A stretch of DNA of 62,169 nt from an uncultured Verrucomicrobiota bacterium (GCA_903863295.1 CAIPBM010000191.1:1-62169), one strand, 5' to 3'. Shown: positions 43,061 to 52,156, counted from the stretch's first letter. The notes: generated by a model from the sequence alone, not told the origin. Numbers and translations are program-made.

Positions 43061-43208
43061 GTGGCCCGGGCTCCTTGTTGCCCGGGTCGCCACAGGCGAC
43101 AGGAAGCGATCCGCCTCACCCGATTTCAAGCATCATGAGAAAAGAGAACTCAGATGCGCTTCCTGCGCGCTTCGCGCGCCCGGACAACAAGTTGTCCGGG
43201 CCAACGAT
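43061..43208. repeat. palindrome family A, head-to-head pair
   Basis: The left copy GTGGCCCGGGCTCCTTGTTG continues as CCCGGGTCGCCACAGGCGAC and AGGAAGC. The right copy is inverted (GCTTCCTGCGCGC...CCCGGACAACAAGTTGTCCG). The two are separated by about 60 bases. Confidence 0.8.
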
Positions 43209-43237
43209 GCACGATGAACTCAATCTTGTAAGAGGCT

Positions 43238-45553
43238 CTAACACCCAGATCGGCTAAGTCGCGCATTGGGATCAACCTCCCAGTCGCCGCCAATATTGTC
43301 CCGGACTTCACACCGGTCTGCGGTGCCACTGCCCAGGGCATGCACCACAATACCGACCCGTTTTCCCTTGAGCACCTTGACCTGGCGCAATGTGGGCGTC
43401 GCCCCGCTTTCAATCTCCACTCCCGGGCCTCCGCTTCCGATAATCGAAACTTCTTCAATACTGCCGCTTCCCTGGCTGCGAAAACGAATCCCGGCCCCTT
43501 CCGTCTCTTCGATCTGACATTGCCTCAACGTGGGACGCCCGCCCTCGGTCACCAGCACCGCATCCCATTTGTTGGCGTGTAGCTTCACATTTTCCCATCG
43601 GCCCTTGCCCTGGGTTGAAACAAGCAAACCACCCCCGTTATTCTCGCTGATCTCACCCCCGACCATTCGCGGCGCGCCATTCTGATTACAAGAAAAACCG
43701 ACGCCGCCATTTTGGTTGATCGTGCAGTTTTGCAAGGTGGGCGCGCCCGCATCTTCCGTTAGTATTCCAATAGCCTGGTTTTTTGAAATATTGCAGCGCT
43801 CGAAACGGGAGGTCGCTTTAAGGCTCACGACGACGGCCGTTGAGGTGTGATTGGTGATTTCACAGTCGGTGAACTGTCCGTCCGCGCCGTTCGTGACGGT
43901 AATCCCATTTTCGATCCCGTTATAAAACCGTGAAGCCTGCACCACGGGCTTGGCACTCTGCGTGGCGAGTAGTCCACTTTTGCCGTTGGAATAGATCTCG
44001 CATTCGTTGTAGAGCCCTTCCCCGCCCAGCGTGACCTTGATGCCGTCCTGCTGGGTGTCGTGAACCTTGCAGCGCAGGAAGAGCGGCCCCGACTTATCCT
44101 TCACCAGCACATTACTGGCCCCGTTGCTGAAGATATCGCATTCGACAAATTCACCTTGGGATTGGTCGATGACTTCAATCCCCTCCGCGTGGTTGTCAAA
44201 AACCTGGCAATTGGAAAAGCGAGGCTTGCTCTGCTGGCCAACGGTAATGCCCGCGCGCGTGTTATCAAAAACCTGGCATTCCTCAAACAAACCTTCCCCC
44301 TGCTCCGCGACCAGAATGCCGTAACGTTCGTTGGCCGAAACGCGGCAATAACGGAAGCGCGGCGTGCTCCCCCGACGGCATTGGATTCCTGCCACCGCAT
44401 TGCCCCAGATATCGCAATCCTCAATCAGGCCGCCTGCGCCTTCGTTCACATAGATTCCGGCCATGAGCGCATTGCTGATCTTGCAGGAGAGAAGCGTCGG
44501 CGTGCAGCCCTTGCCGATGACAATATGAGAAAGCTTGTTCTGGAAGAAGTGACATCCCTGCAAATAACCCAGTGCGCCATCCTGAAAAAGAATCCCGCCC
44601 GCCTTGCCATCGTGCACGTTGCATCGGCGCAGAATCACTTCCGACTGCGCTCCCTTAACCTCCAGGATGCTGGCGGAATCACTGGTGAGATCGCAGTCCT
44701 CCATCACCAAATGACCTGACTTCACATCAACGGCAACATGGGATTTCTTATCTTTTCCCACCAGGCCTTTGAGCGTGATCCCGGAAAGAAACACGCATGC
44801 CCCATCAACCAGCAAAACCGACCCTGACAGTGACTCGAGAATGACGTCGCCTAACGCCCCCTCCGCGCGAAGCTGAAGATGACGCCGGATAACCAGTGAT
44901 TCCTTGTACGTACCCGCTTTGAGCACCAGACAAGTTCCTGGCGCAGCATCACGCAAGGCATCGCGAAGGGTGGGCTTAAGACCGCTGCCCTCGGGATGAA
45001 CCGTGATTTTGGCTAACGGGCTATCCCAATCCGGCACGGACCACTGTGATTCAAAAATCTCGGAAAGAAATTCCACGGTGGCCGGCTCTTCGACCGGCGA
45101 CTCGACATCTTCTTTCGGTTCCTCTTCGATTTTCTCGGACGAGGTTTCGGACTCCGCGGGCACAATCACCGTATCGGAAGCCGAGGATGCGGCCTTGAGT
45201 TTCGGTAATTTTGTCGTTCGGGCTCGCGCGACGGCAAGCTCCTTGGGATCGAGCAAGCCCAGGGCAATGGCCCAGCTTTCCACCGCCCATTTGGCAAAAT
45301 CACTGGAGATATCCAAACTCTTTTCCAGCTTGATCGAAAGCCGCGCGCAAGCCAACCGGACCGATGCTCCGTTCTGCTGGCGGAGTTGATCAACGATGTC
45401 CTCACGCAGACAACTCACCAAAATAAATATCTCCTGCCGATATTCCCCACAGTAATCCTTCAGGATGCTCTCGCAGCGCCAGGGATTAGAAAGCAGCGGC
45501 TCACCATATACGGCGAGAATCTCAATTAGATCTTCACGCGGTTTGGGATTCAT
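43238..45553 (-). CDS. right-handed beta-helix repeat protein, cytoplasmic, third gene after moxR-DUF58
   Basis: 771 residues. An N-terminal all-helical domain (1-100: LIEILAVYGEPLLSNPWRCE, IFILVSCLREDIV) and an acidic linker rich in Glu/Ser/Pro lead to about 560 residues of parallel beta-helix rungs such as GKSGLLATQSAKPVVQ and NGGGLLVSTQGKGRWENVKL. The rungs recur every 20-25 residues, each with a Cys/Asn near its turn, as in pectate-lyase-like (Beta_helix) proteins. No signal peptide is present, so it should stay in the cytoplasm. It is 105 bases downstream of the DUF58 gene on the same strand. Function unknown. Confidence 0.85.
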   Translation of the reverse strand: MNPKPREDLIEILAVYGEPLLSNPWRCESILKDYCGEYRQEIFILVSCLREDIVDQLRQQNGASVRLACARLSIKLEKSLDISSDFAKWAVESWAIALGLLDPKELAVARARTTKLPKLKAASSASDTVIVPAESETSSEKIEEEPKEDVESPVEEPATVEFLSEIFESQWSVPDWDSPLAKITVHPEGSGLKPTLRDALRDAAPGTCLVLKAGTYKESLVIRRHLQLRAEGALGDVILESLSGSVLLVDGACVFLSGITLKGLVGKDKKSHVAVDVKSGHLVMEDCDLTSDSASILEVKGAQSEVILRRCNVHDGKAGGILFQDGALGYLQGCHFFQNKLSHIVIGKGCTPTLLSCKISNALMAGIYVNEGAGGLIEDCDIWGNAVAGIQCRRGSTPRFRYCRVSANERYGILVAEQGEGLFEECQVFDNTRAGITVGQQSKPRFSNCQVFDNHAEGIEVIDQSQGEFVECDIFSNGASNVLVKDKSGPLFLRCKVHDTQQDGIKVTLGGEGLYNECEIYSNGKSGLLATQSAKPVVQASRFYNGIENGITVTNGADGQFTDCEITNHTSTAVVVSLKATSRFERCNISKNQAIGILTEDAGAPTLQNCTINQNGGVGFSCNQNGAPRMVGGEISENNGGGLLVSTQGKGRWENVKLHANKWDAVLVTEGGRPTLRQCQIEETEGAGIRFRSQGSGSIEEVSIIGSGGPGVEIESGATPTLRQVKVLKGKRVGIVVHALGSGTADRCEVRDNIGGDWEVDPNARLSRSGC

Positions 45554-45658
45554 ATCAACAGGTTAGAAAAGAAAATTCACTTAAGAATGGTAAAACTATC
45601 GGAAAAGCCGAACCAAGTGAACGAGAAAGTCCTCTCCACTTATTCAATTTGAAGTGAC

Positions 45659-46594
45659 TTATATTTTCTCCGAGCCCAGCCCCGCCACGGCCAGACTCTC
45701 CAGCGCCCGGCGTGATTGCACCGGCCCGAGACCCAGCGGCAATGCTGTGCGCCCCAGTTTTAAGGCGTAGGGAATCTCTTCCTTCTCCGCGTTTACAATC
45801 CAAAGCGCAAGCTGGGATAACCGATCTTCCAACGGCAACCGGTTCATCTCCGCCGCATCCAACCACAGTTCGCGACCGTCACCACCTGTGAACTGTTTGA
45901 CCGAGAGGGGCCTGCCGCGGGCATAGGCTTTCCAATCAATATGTCGAAGTGATTCCCCCGGCGAATAGGCGCGCACACCGGAAAAATCATCCCCTGGTTT
46001 CAGGCTATACGGCGAGCCATTCTCACCGCCGGGATGAAGCTCCGGCCAAAGCTCGCTTCCCCTGGGTTGCGGATAAACAAAATATTCCGTCCCCACCGGA
46101 ACGGTGAAACTGGCCCAAAACAAACCGAATGGATAAGCCGATCTCACCTGCAACACCTCAAATCGATACATGCCGCGCCGCCCGGCCGGGATCGTCGCTT
46201 CCACCGTACACCCATCTCCTGCCTGAATCCGCTCGACGCCCTTGCCGCCGCGCATCACCAACGGAACCGGTTGCCGCCATGAACCTGAATCTTCGCCCAA
46301 CCGCGCAAAAACCAACCCGTAGACTGAAAATTTTTCCGGAGCCTTCAGATAAATTTCCACCAAAACATCTTCGCCCGCAAAAGCGGAACTCACACGCACA
46401 TGCTCCACTTTTACCAACGAGAGATTTCGCCAGGTGTGAAACAGCGAAATGAAACTCAGGGAGGCGATCAGGTAAAGAATCGCGTAGACCAGGTTATTCG
46501 AATAATTCACCGCTGCCAGCCACATACAACCCAGAATCGGACCGAAAACGATCCAGAGCCCGGTCGGATGCAGCTTGAGGCTTTCCCGCTTCAT
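45659..46594 (-). CDS. DUF58 membrane-anchored protein
   Basis: 311 residues from the ATG at 46594, which overlaps the moxR stop by 4 bases; longer frames upstream only repeat moxR sequence in another frame. Two N-terminal membrane segments (LWIVFGPILGCMWLA and VYAILYLIASLSFISLF), then the DUF58 core with the FSGVRAYSPGESLRHIDWK motif and the vWA-like fold. DUF58 proteins pair with MoxR ATPases. A transglutaminase gene normally follows; here a beta-helix gene does. Confidence 0.92.
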   Translation of the reverse strand: MKRESLKLHPTGLWIVFGPILGCMWLAAVNYSNNLVYAILYLIASLSFISLFHTWRNLSLVKVEHVRVSSAFAGEDVLVEIYLKAPEKFSVYGLVFARLGEDSGSWRQPVPLVMRGGKGVERIQAGDGCTVEATIPAGRRGMYRFEVLQVRSAYPFGLFWASFTVPVGTEYFVYPQPRGSELWPELHPGGENGSPYSLKPGDDFSGVRAYSPGESLRHIDWKAYARGRPLSVKQFTGGDGRELWLDAAEMNRLPLEDRLSQLALWIVNAEKEEIPYALKLGRTALPLGLGPVQSRRALESLAVAGLGSEKI

Positions 46595-47505
46595 CGCACG
46601 GGAACTGTCCGGATGATTTTTTCGGTCAGCGACAGTCCCGTGTCTTCCAGTCCGGTGACCGTGCCGAGCCGGTGAGCGATGACATTCGGTGCCACGGCCT
46701 GGACATCCTCCGGCACCACCATCTCGCGTCCCGCTGCATAAGCCCAGGCCTGCGCACACCGCTGTAGAGCCAGGCCGGCCCGTGGCGAAAGTCCCGCGCC
46801 AGCGGAATCCATCTGGCGGCTCTTTTCCAGCAAATCGAGAATGTAATCCCGAACCGTATCAGCGACATGCAGGTTTCTGACGTTGTCCTGCCAGTAGAGC
46901 AATTGCTCCACGGAAATCATCGGCTGGAGGTTACGGATCAAATCGCGCCGATCCTGCCCGGCCAACATTTCTTTCTCGGCCAATCGCCCCGGAAAGCCGA
47001 GCTCCAAACGCATGAGGAAGCGATCCAGTTGCGATTCTGGCAGCGGATAGGTTCCAATCTGCCGCTGCGGATTCTGCGTCGCGATGACAAAGAAAGGCAC
47101 GGGCAAAAGATGCGTCGTTCCATCGATCGTTACCTGTCCTTCTTCCATGGCTTCCAGCAACGCGCTTTGCGCTTTGGGCGTCGCACGGTTCACTTCATCG
47201 GCCAGCAACATTTGCGCGAAGATCGGTCCCGGGTGAAAAACAAATTGCCGTGAGACCGTATCGAAAATCGCGTTGCCCAAAACGTCGGCGGGTAACAGAT
47301 CGCTGGTGAATTGCACGCGACGAAAATCGAGACCAAACACCTTGGCCAAGGCATGCGCCAACGTGGTTTTCCCCACGCCGGGAATATCTTCGATCAACAA
47401 ATGGCCCCGGGCCAATAGGCAGCAGAAAGCCAGCCGGACAGCACGCTCTTTTCCCAGCAGAATCTCATCCAGCCGGGCCAATACATCAGTAATTGCAACG
47501 CTCAT
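46591..47505 (-). CDS. MoxR-family AAA+ ATPase
   Basis: 304 residues with Walker A DIPGVGKTT (40-48), Walker B LLADEVNRATPKAQSALLEAMEEG, sensor 1 FVIATQNPQRQIGTYPLPESQLDRF and sensor 2 in the C-terminal lid (SPRAGLALQR). MoxR proteins act as chaperones for vWA-domain partners such as DUF58. It is the first gene of a three-gene minus-strand set; the start is at 47505 with the divergent hypothetical gene 142 bases away. Confidence 0.95.
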   Translation of the reverse strand: MSVAITDVLARLDEILLGKERAVRLAFCCLLARGHLLIEDIPGVGKTTLAHALAKVFGLDFRRVQFTSDLLPADVLGNAIFDTVSRQFVFHPGPIFAQMLLADEVNRATPKAQSALLEAMEEGQVTIDGTTHLLPVPFFVIATQNPQRQIGTYPLPESQLDRFLMRLELGFPGRLAEKEMLAGQDRRDLIRNLQPMISVEQLLYWQDNVRNLHVADTVRDYILDLLEKSRQMDSAGAGLSPRAGLALQRCAQAWAYAAGREMVVPEDVQAVAPNVIAHRLGTVTGLEDTGLSLTEKIIRTVPVR

Positions 47506-47646
47506 GTGACCTTGTCTTCACTAGCGTACGCGATATTCGCCAACTGCCAAGCCACCATCTCAGCAGCGTAAAAGCCTTTATATTAGCAGTTTCCGCATCA
47601 TTGCTTTCTTCACACCATTTGTTATGGTTAACTTATTGTATCTCCC

Positions 47647-48021
47647 ATGAATTTCCGCGACGTACCCAATCTTCTCAAGTTTGAACAGCACGCCCGGCTC
47701 AACTCCGAGGATGAAATTGTCATGGACTGCTACCGGCGCATTCGCGAAGTAATCGCTCCCGTTCCGCGTCCTTCCCCGGTTCTCGATTTCGGCGGGGGCA
47801 CACCCGTCGATAGCCTGCGCGCGAGTTGTGAAGCGGTGGAAAAATCGACGCGCCTGCTCTGGGCTTGCGCCGCAGCGACAGATCAAATCACGCCGCGCCT
47901 TTGGGATTATCTTCCCGATTACGATTCCAGCATCTCCTATTTTCTTGATCTGAATGATCTCGAGTTAATGGCCGTGACCAAGCGTCACCGCATTGCCTGG
48001 GAAGAGACTGCTCACGTTTAG
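47647..48021 (+). CDS. hypothetical protein
   Basis: 124 residues. Starts MNFRDVPNLLKFEQHARL, with an Ala/Ser-rich middle (RASCEAVEKSTRLLWACAAA) and an acidic end. Not recognised as any family. It sits between the divergent moxR operon and the convergent P450 gene, with stops 4 bases apart. The plus-strand frame is preferred over the overlapping minus-strand frame because of its clean start and charge pattern. Confidence 0.6.
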   Translation: MNFRDVPNLLKFEQHARLNSEDEIVMDCYRRIREVIAPVPRPSPVLDFGGGTPVDSLRASCEAVEKSTRLLWACAAATDQITPRLWDYLPDYDSSISYFLDLNDLELMAVTKRHRIAWEETAHV

Positions 48022-48024
48022 CGG

Positions 48025-49377
48025 TTAAGCCGCACGGACGGTCATCTTGAGTCCATGTTTGGGACGAAGCGTCGCCGTGGGGCGAAGTTCCACCATGTGA
48101 CCGGGGACAGGCTCAAACTTCCACTTCCGCGCCATCACTGCGAGAAGAATTACCCCTTCGGTCCAGGCAAACCCCTCCCCGATACAAACGCGTCCGCCGC
48201 CACCAAAGGGAAAGTAAGCAAACTTGGGACGAGTCGTTTGAGCAGCTTCGTCCAACCAACGCTCGGGACGGAATTCCAGTGCCTGAGGCCAGAACCGTTC
48301 GTCGTGCTGTATGAGATACTGGCTGGCAACAACGATGGTTCGGCGCGGCACTTCGTAATCCCCCAGGGTCACGTCCTCCAACGCCCGCCGACCAATCACC
48401 CAGACCGGAGGGAAAAGTCGCATCGCCTCGGAAAATACCGCCGTGGTGTAGGGGAGCTTGGCCGTATCCTCCAAGCCGGGCAACTGATCGGAGCCCAGCA
48501 CGCGATCGATCTCCTCCTTCATTTTAACCCGCACCTCGTCGTGTTGCGATAGCAGATGCCAGGTCCAGGCCAGCGCATTTGCTGTCGTCTCGTGCCCCGC
48601 GATAAAAAGCGTCATCGTCTGGTCGCGTACTTCCACGTCGGTGAGACGTTTCAATGGATTCTCCGCATCCTCCGCCGCCAGAAGCATGGAAAGCAAATCG
48701 CCGTGATCGCGCCCTTCTTTTCGCCGCTCTCCAATCAAGTGATAAATGGTTTCGTCGAGACGACGTTGCGCCTCATTTAAGCGTCGGTTCCCGGCCGTTG
48801 GAATATGCTGCAGGATTTGCCAGAAGGGCAGAAGCATCCGGTTGAAATTCTCGATAATCACCGTCAGCGATTCCGCGATGACGTGCGCTTCCTTGTCGAC
48901 CTGTGAGCCAAACAGTGTCTCGGCCACGACGGCCAGCGTCAGCCGGTTCATCTCCATGGCGAGATCAATTTCGCTGCCCGCCTCCTGGCCTTCGACCCAC
49001 TCGCGCGTCTCCTCCGCCATCACCTTCGCATAACCGGCAATCCGTCCACGATGAAATGCCGGCTGAATCAGACGTCGCTGCCGCGTGTGTTCTTCCCCTT
49101 CGCTCACGAGCAGGCTGTTGCCCAGGAAGACGCGGGCGCCTTCCAAGGCTTTCCCTTTGCGAAACGAGTTTTGCTTGGTCACCAGCATCTCGTTCACCAG
49201 CGCGGGATCGCTCACAAGGAGGAATTGCTCGTCGAAAAGCGTGAACCTCACCACATCGCCGAATTTGGCCTTGATCTCCTCAAAAAAAGCGAGAGGCCCG
49301 CTGAACCGCCGGTGCGCACTACCGATAATCGGAATCTCCCGTGGCTTCGGAATCGAGCGAAAGGAACGGATCGGCAT
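48025..49377 (-). CDS. cytochrome P450
   Basis: 450 residues. The I-helix oxygen-activation motif AGHETTANALAW, the ExxR motif in SEAMRLFPPVW and the heme loop FPFGGGGRVCIGEGFA with Cys398 as the axial ligand are intact. No N-terminal membrane anchor, so it is soluble like CYP102-related or other bacterial P450s. No ferredoxin or ferredoxin reductase is adjacent, so redox partners are elsewhere. Substrate unknown; a fatty-acid or terpenoid substrate is plausible. Confidence 0.93.
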   Translation of the reverse strand: MPIRSFRSIPKPREIPIIGSAHRRFSGPLAFFEEIKAKFGDVVRFTLFDEQFLLVSDPALVNEMLVTKQNSFRKGKALEGARVFLGNSLLVSEGEEHTRQRRLIQPAFHRGRIAGYAKVMAEETREWVEGQEAGSEIDLAMEMNRLTLAVVAETLFGSQVDKEAHVIAESLTVIIENFNRMLLPFWQILQHIPTAGNRRLNEAQRRLDETIYHLIGERRKEGRDHGDLLSMLLAAEDAENPLKRLTDVEVRDQTMTLFIAGHETTANALAWTWHLLSQHDEVRVKMKEEIDRVLGSDQLPGLEDTAKLPYTTAVFSEAMRLFPPVWVIGRRALEDVTLGDYEVPRRTIVVASQYLIQHDERFWPQALEFRPERWLDEAAQTTRPKFAYFPFGGGGRVCIGEGFAWTEGVILLAVMARKWKFEPVPGHMVELRPTATLRPKHGLKMTVRAA

Positions 49378-49482
49378 GGCGCCATCTTACCCGACGCGAC
49401 AAAAAAGCCAACCTGTCGATGGAGTCCTCATTAAGAACTCCGCGGCAAGCATCGGGGTATTGGGAAAAGAAGTCGGCTCGGC

Positions 49483-49560
49483 CTGTAGCGGCGGTCTATG
49501 ACCGTCGCCTTTACTCACCGCCGGCCTCTCATCGGCGACGGTCATAGACCGCCGCTACAG
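49483..49560. repeat. family C perfect long palindrome
   Basis: Arms of 27 bases (49483-49509 and 49534-49560) starting CTGTAGCGGCGGTCTATGAC are exact reverse complements with a 24-base loop. Diverged half-copies lie at 27838 and 31833. The element lies between the P450 and sigma-factor genes (gap of 232 bases). Confidence 0.85.
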
Positions 49561-49609
49561 ACTGACGAACGTCTTGCCTTCCGCCAACCATCGGTGAACA
49601 TCTCGCGAC

Positions 49610-50224
49610 ATGTGGACGGATCGCGAATTACTGCTCGCCCTGCAACGGGGCGAAGACGCCGCCTGGGACGAGGCGTTCCGGCGACTCTATCCCTCCGCCT
49701 TTGCCGCCGCGCGCCATCCCCTCGCCTCGCTCACCCCGGCAGAATCGGAGGATATTGCGATTGAGGCGTTGACCTTGTTGTTACCCAAAGTGAAGGATGT
49801 CGACGCTTTCGATGAACTGCGCCTGCTTGTCATCACCATTGCCTCCCGCAAGGCGATTTCCGAAAAGCGCCGCCAACTCGCCGACAAGCGCGGTGGCGGC
49901 GACGTGACCAGCCTCGATGCCTTGCAGGACGACGAGACAATCCGCTTTGAGCCCGCCGAGCAACTCGTTGGTCGTCTCAATCAAACCGACTTACGCGAGC
50001 TCTCCGCGCTGCTCGATGCCGCCTTGTCCAACCTCGACCCGCGACAAGCCGGACTCTTGCGCGACTTCCTGGTTTTTCATCTGCCCTACAAGGAACTTGC
50101 GGAGAAATATCGCATGCCGGTGGGAAGCGTCGGCGTTAATCTGGCCCGGGGCCTGGAAAAAGTCCGGGCCCATTTGCAAACAAATCCAAAATTGTGGAAA
50201 GAACTGAACGCGTTTCTGCGATGA
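49610..50224 (+). CDS. ECF-type RNA polymerase sigma factor
   Basis: 204 residues. Region 2 (WDEAFRRLYPSAFAAARHP, then VITIASRKAISEKRRQ) and region 4 (LRDFLVFHLPYKELAEKYRMPVGSVGVNLARGLEKV) are recognisable, with a helix-turn-helix in region 4. It is followed after 6 bases by a membrane protein with anti-sigma properties, so the pair is a sensory module. The signal is unknown. No extracytoplasmic target gene is identifiable nearby. Confidence 0.85.
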   Translation: MWTDRELLLALQRGEDAAWDEAFRRLYPSAFAAARHPLASLTPAESEDIAIEALTLLLPKVKDVDAFDELRLLVITIASRKAISEKRRQLADKRGGGDVTSLDALQDDETIRFEPAEQLVGRLNQTDLRELSALLDAALSNLDPRQAGLLRDFLVFHLPYKELAEKYRMPVGSVGVNLARGLEKVRAHLQTNPKLWKELNAFLR

Positions 50225-50230
50225 ACTCTT

Positions 50231-50908
50231 ATGGATGCTGATTCCTTCACCGACCTGGCCCTGCGCGTTCTCGCCGGGGAAGCCACCGACGACGAGCGTC
50301 GCACCCTCCAAGCCACGCTCGCGAACGAGCCCGCGCATCGTGAGGCCTTCGAGCAACTGACCATCACGCAAGGTATTTTACGCACCACCGCCCCCATGAC
50401 CGAGGCCGTCAAGGCGACTGGCCCCGAGCTACCGGCTTACCGTATCAACGAGCTCCGCACCGCTGTGCGCCAGCATTTCGGACCGGCGGTGAATCGGCGG
50501 AAATCTGCTTCGGGACTTTCCCAGGCCCTGCGCTGGATTTTTGCCGGCAGCGGCGCCACCGCCCTCGCCGCGGTCATTCTCTTTTTTAATTTTGCCAACC
50601 GCTCCATCGAGATTGGCCTCTACCAGACCGATCTCGTGCGTGGCGATAACGCGGCCCTTACTGCACAGGATGTCCCCGCCGCCCGGATCATTGCCTTTGA
50701 GCAGGATGCGCCCTTCGATCAATGGCAGACTCAGCCGCTAGCCTGGACCGAACGCGCCAAGATCTGGGTTGATAACGAACACGATCTCCTTCACATCATC
50801 GCACGGGATGCCCAGGGCAAGCCGGTGGAGCATACCGAGCCCCTCGCTCCGACTGATCGGGAGCAAAGCGCCCAGATTAAGCAGGCGGTTGAGGCACTGA
50901 AGAAGTGA
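50231..50908 (+). CDS. probable membrane anti-sigma factor
   Basis: 225 residues. The cytoplasmic N terminus has the helical anti-sigma-like DLALRVLAGEATDDERRTLQ, the linker reaches a single membrane span at about 103-121 (IFAGSGATALAAVILFFNF), and a periplasmic domain of about 100 residues follows. No ZAS-type HxxxCxxC zinc motif is seen. The assignment rests on position and topology; it would bind the sigma factor until released by a signal. Confidence 0.7.
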   Translation: MDADSFTDLALRVLAGEATDDERRTLQATLANEPAHREAFEQLTITQGILRTTAPMTEAVKATGPELPAYRINELRTAVRQHFGPAVNRRKSASGLSQALRWIFAGSGATALAAVILFFNFANRSIEIGLYQTDLVRGDNAALTAQDVPAARIIAFEQDAPFDQWQTQPLAWTERAKIWVDNEHDLLHIIARDAQGKPVEHTEPLAPTDREQSAQIKQAVEALKK

Positions 50909-50914
50909 CGTTCT

Positions 50915-50964
50915 CGTTCCCAAGTTTAACTTGGGAACGCACTTGCTGAGGCAATTTTATTGCC
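50915..50964 (+). repeat. two-hairpin repeat family B
   Basis: Hairpin 1 CGTTCCCAAGTTTAACTTGG continues to GAACG; the linker CACTTGCTGA follows, then GGCAATTTTATTGCC. It is 6 bases past the anti-sigma stop. Confidence 0.8.
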
Positions 50965-50995
50965 GATCCAGGCGTCCCCTTCACCGCGAAATTTG

Positions 50996-51051
50996 CGCGA
51001 AATAAAATTTCGCGGAGATCAGGAAACGTTCCCAAGTGAAACTTGGGAACG
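50996..51051 (-). repeat. two-hairpin repeat family B, inverted, variant stem
   Basis: Reads hairpin 2 as CGCGAAATAAAATTTCGCG (perfect 8-bp arms), linker, then hairpin 1. With the copy at 50915 it forms a convergent pair about 30 bases apart. Confidence 0.75.
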
Positions 51052-51078
51052 AGGAAGGCAGCGCTGCGACGTGACGGC

Positions 51079-52071
51079 CTAATTCGTTTCAAACCCGTAC
51101 TTCGCCCAGATCGCCTGTCCTGCCTCACTGCTGCAATAGAGAATAAAAGCCTGGGCCAGCTCCGGGTTCCGGGCCTGTTTGGAAACTGCCGCAGTATAGA
51201 AGATCGGGGGCGCATCCGCCGTGCTGAGATGAAAGACATCAAATCCGGGCAACGAAACCTTCGCCAGATCGGTCTTGTAGCAAAAGACCGCGTCCGCCTG
51301 TTCCCGCTCCGCGACCGCCAGGGCCGCGATCTCCGTCGGCGCGTGGACATAAATGCTTTTCTGGTCCTCGCCCAGGAGATCGTGCTTTTGCAGCGCACGC
51401 GTGGCGACGCGACCTGACGCCACCAGATCCGGGTTGCCCAGGGCCACTTTTTTCCATTCCGTCCCGATCAAATCAAACCATTCCAGCTCATCATCCTTCA
51501 CCAGCGCCTTGCGCCCGTAAACGATCAAGGTATTTCGAGCGAGCGACCTCTGCCCATCGCTCACCAGGACCCCCTTCGCGGTCAAATCGCGCATATCCTC
51601 CACATCGGCACTGATCACCACGTCCCAGACCGTCCCGCCCTCCACCTTCGTGCGAAGCGTCCCCGCGTTGGTCAAAGTCAGAGGCACCTGCGGCCCGGAA
51701 TCCTGCGTATCCGCCCAACTTTGCGCCAGTTCCTGCAAAACCTGCTTGAGACTGCTATCCGCCACGATGGAAACGGAAACAGTCGAGCTCGGCGGTGCAT
51801 TTGTTGGTGGTGGCGCGGGAACCGGCGTGGAACTTGATGGCGCAAGATTGACCTCGGGGGGCGTCAGCCCATCGGGAAGCACTGGCTGGGCGGGGCGGGG
51901 CTGGCTCGGATCCACCGGACGCGCCGGAGTCGCGTTTTGTGCAGGAAGCGACGCCAGACCGAGAACCAGAAAGATCACGCCGCAAAAAAGAGGTTTCACT
52001 CGCGGCAGCTTACAAATGGCCGTAACGCCTTGCGAGCCAAACCGTGCTGAAGTTTTAGTCAGCCGAAGCAT
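51079..52071 (-). CDS. ModA-like molybdate-type substrate-binding protein
   Basis: 330 residues from the ATG at 52071; a GTG at 51999 would give a tighter signal peptide (KPLFCGVIFLVLGLASLPAQ). After a Pro-rich linker (60-95) comes the periplasmic-binding fold: VADSSLKQVLQELAQ, GTVWDVVISADVEDM, ARNTLIVYGRKAL and the C-terminal LYCSSEAGQAIWAKYGF. ModA binds molybdate or tungstate for import. No modB or modC is adjacent, and the long Pro-rich linker is atypical; other oxyanions are possible. Confidence 0.82.
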   Translation of the reverse strand: MLRLTKTSARFGSQGVTAICKLPRVKPLFCGVIFLVLGLASLPAQNATPARPVDPSQPRPAQPVLPDGLTPPEVNLAPSSSTPVPAPPPTNAPPSSTVSVSIVADSSLKQVLQELAQSWADTQDSGPQVPLTLTNAGTLRTKVEGGTVWDVVISADVEDMRDLTAKGVLVSDGQRSLARNTLIVYGRKALVKDDELEWFDLIGTEWKKVALGNPDLVASGRVATRALQKHDLLGEDQKSIYVHAPTEIAALAVAEREQADAVFCYKTDLAKVSLPGFDVFHLSTADAPPIFYTAAVSKQARNPELAQAFILYCSSEAGQAIWAKYGFETN

Positions 52072-52156
52072 CTATTGACCAAATGGGATTTCTAATCGGA
52101 GCAAGACTTAGCACGCGACAATTTGAAAGGGTGGGTATACCCTTAACGCACCTCCC

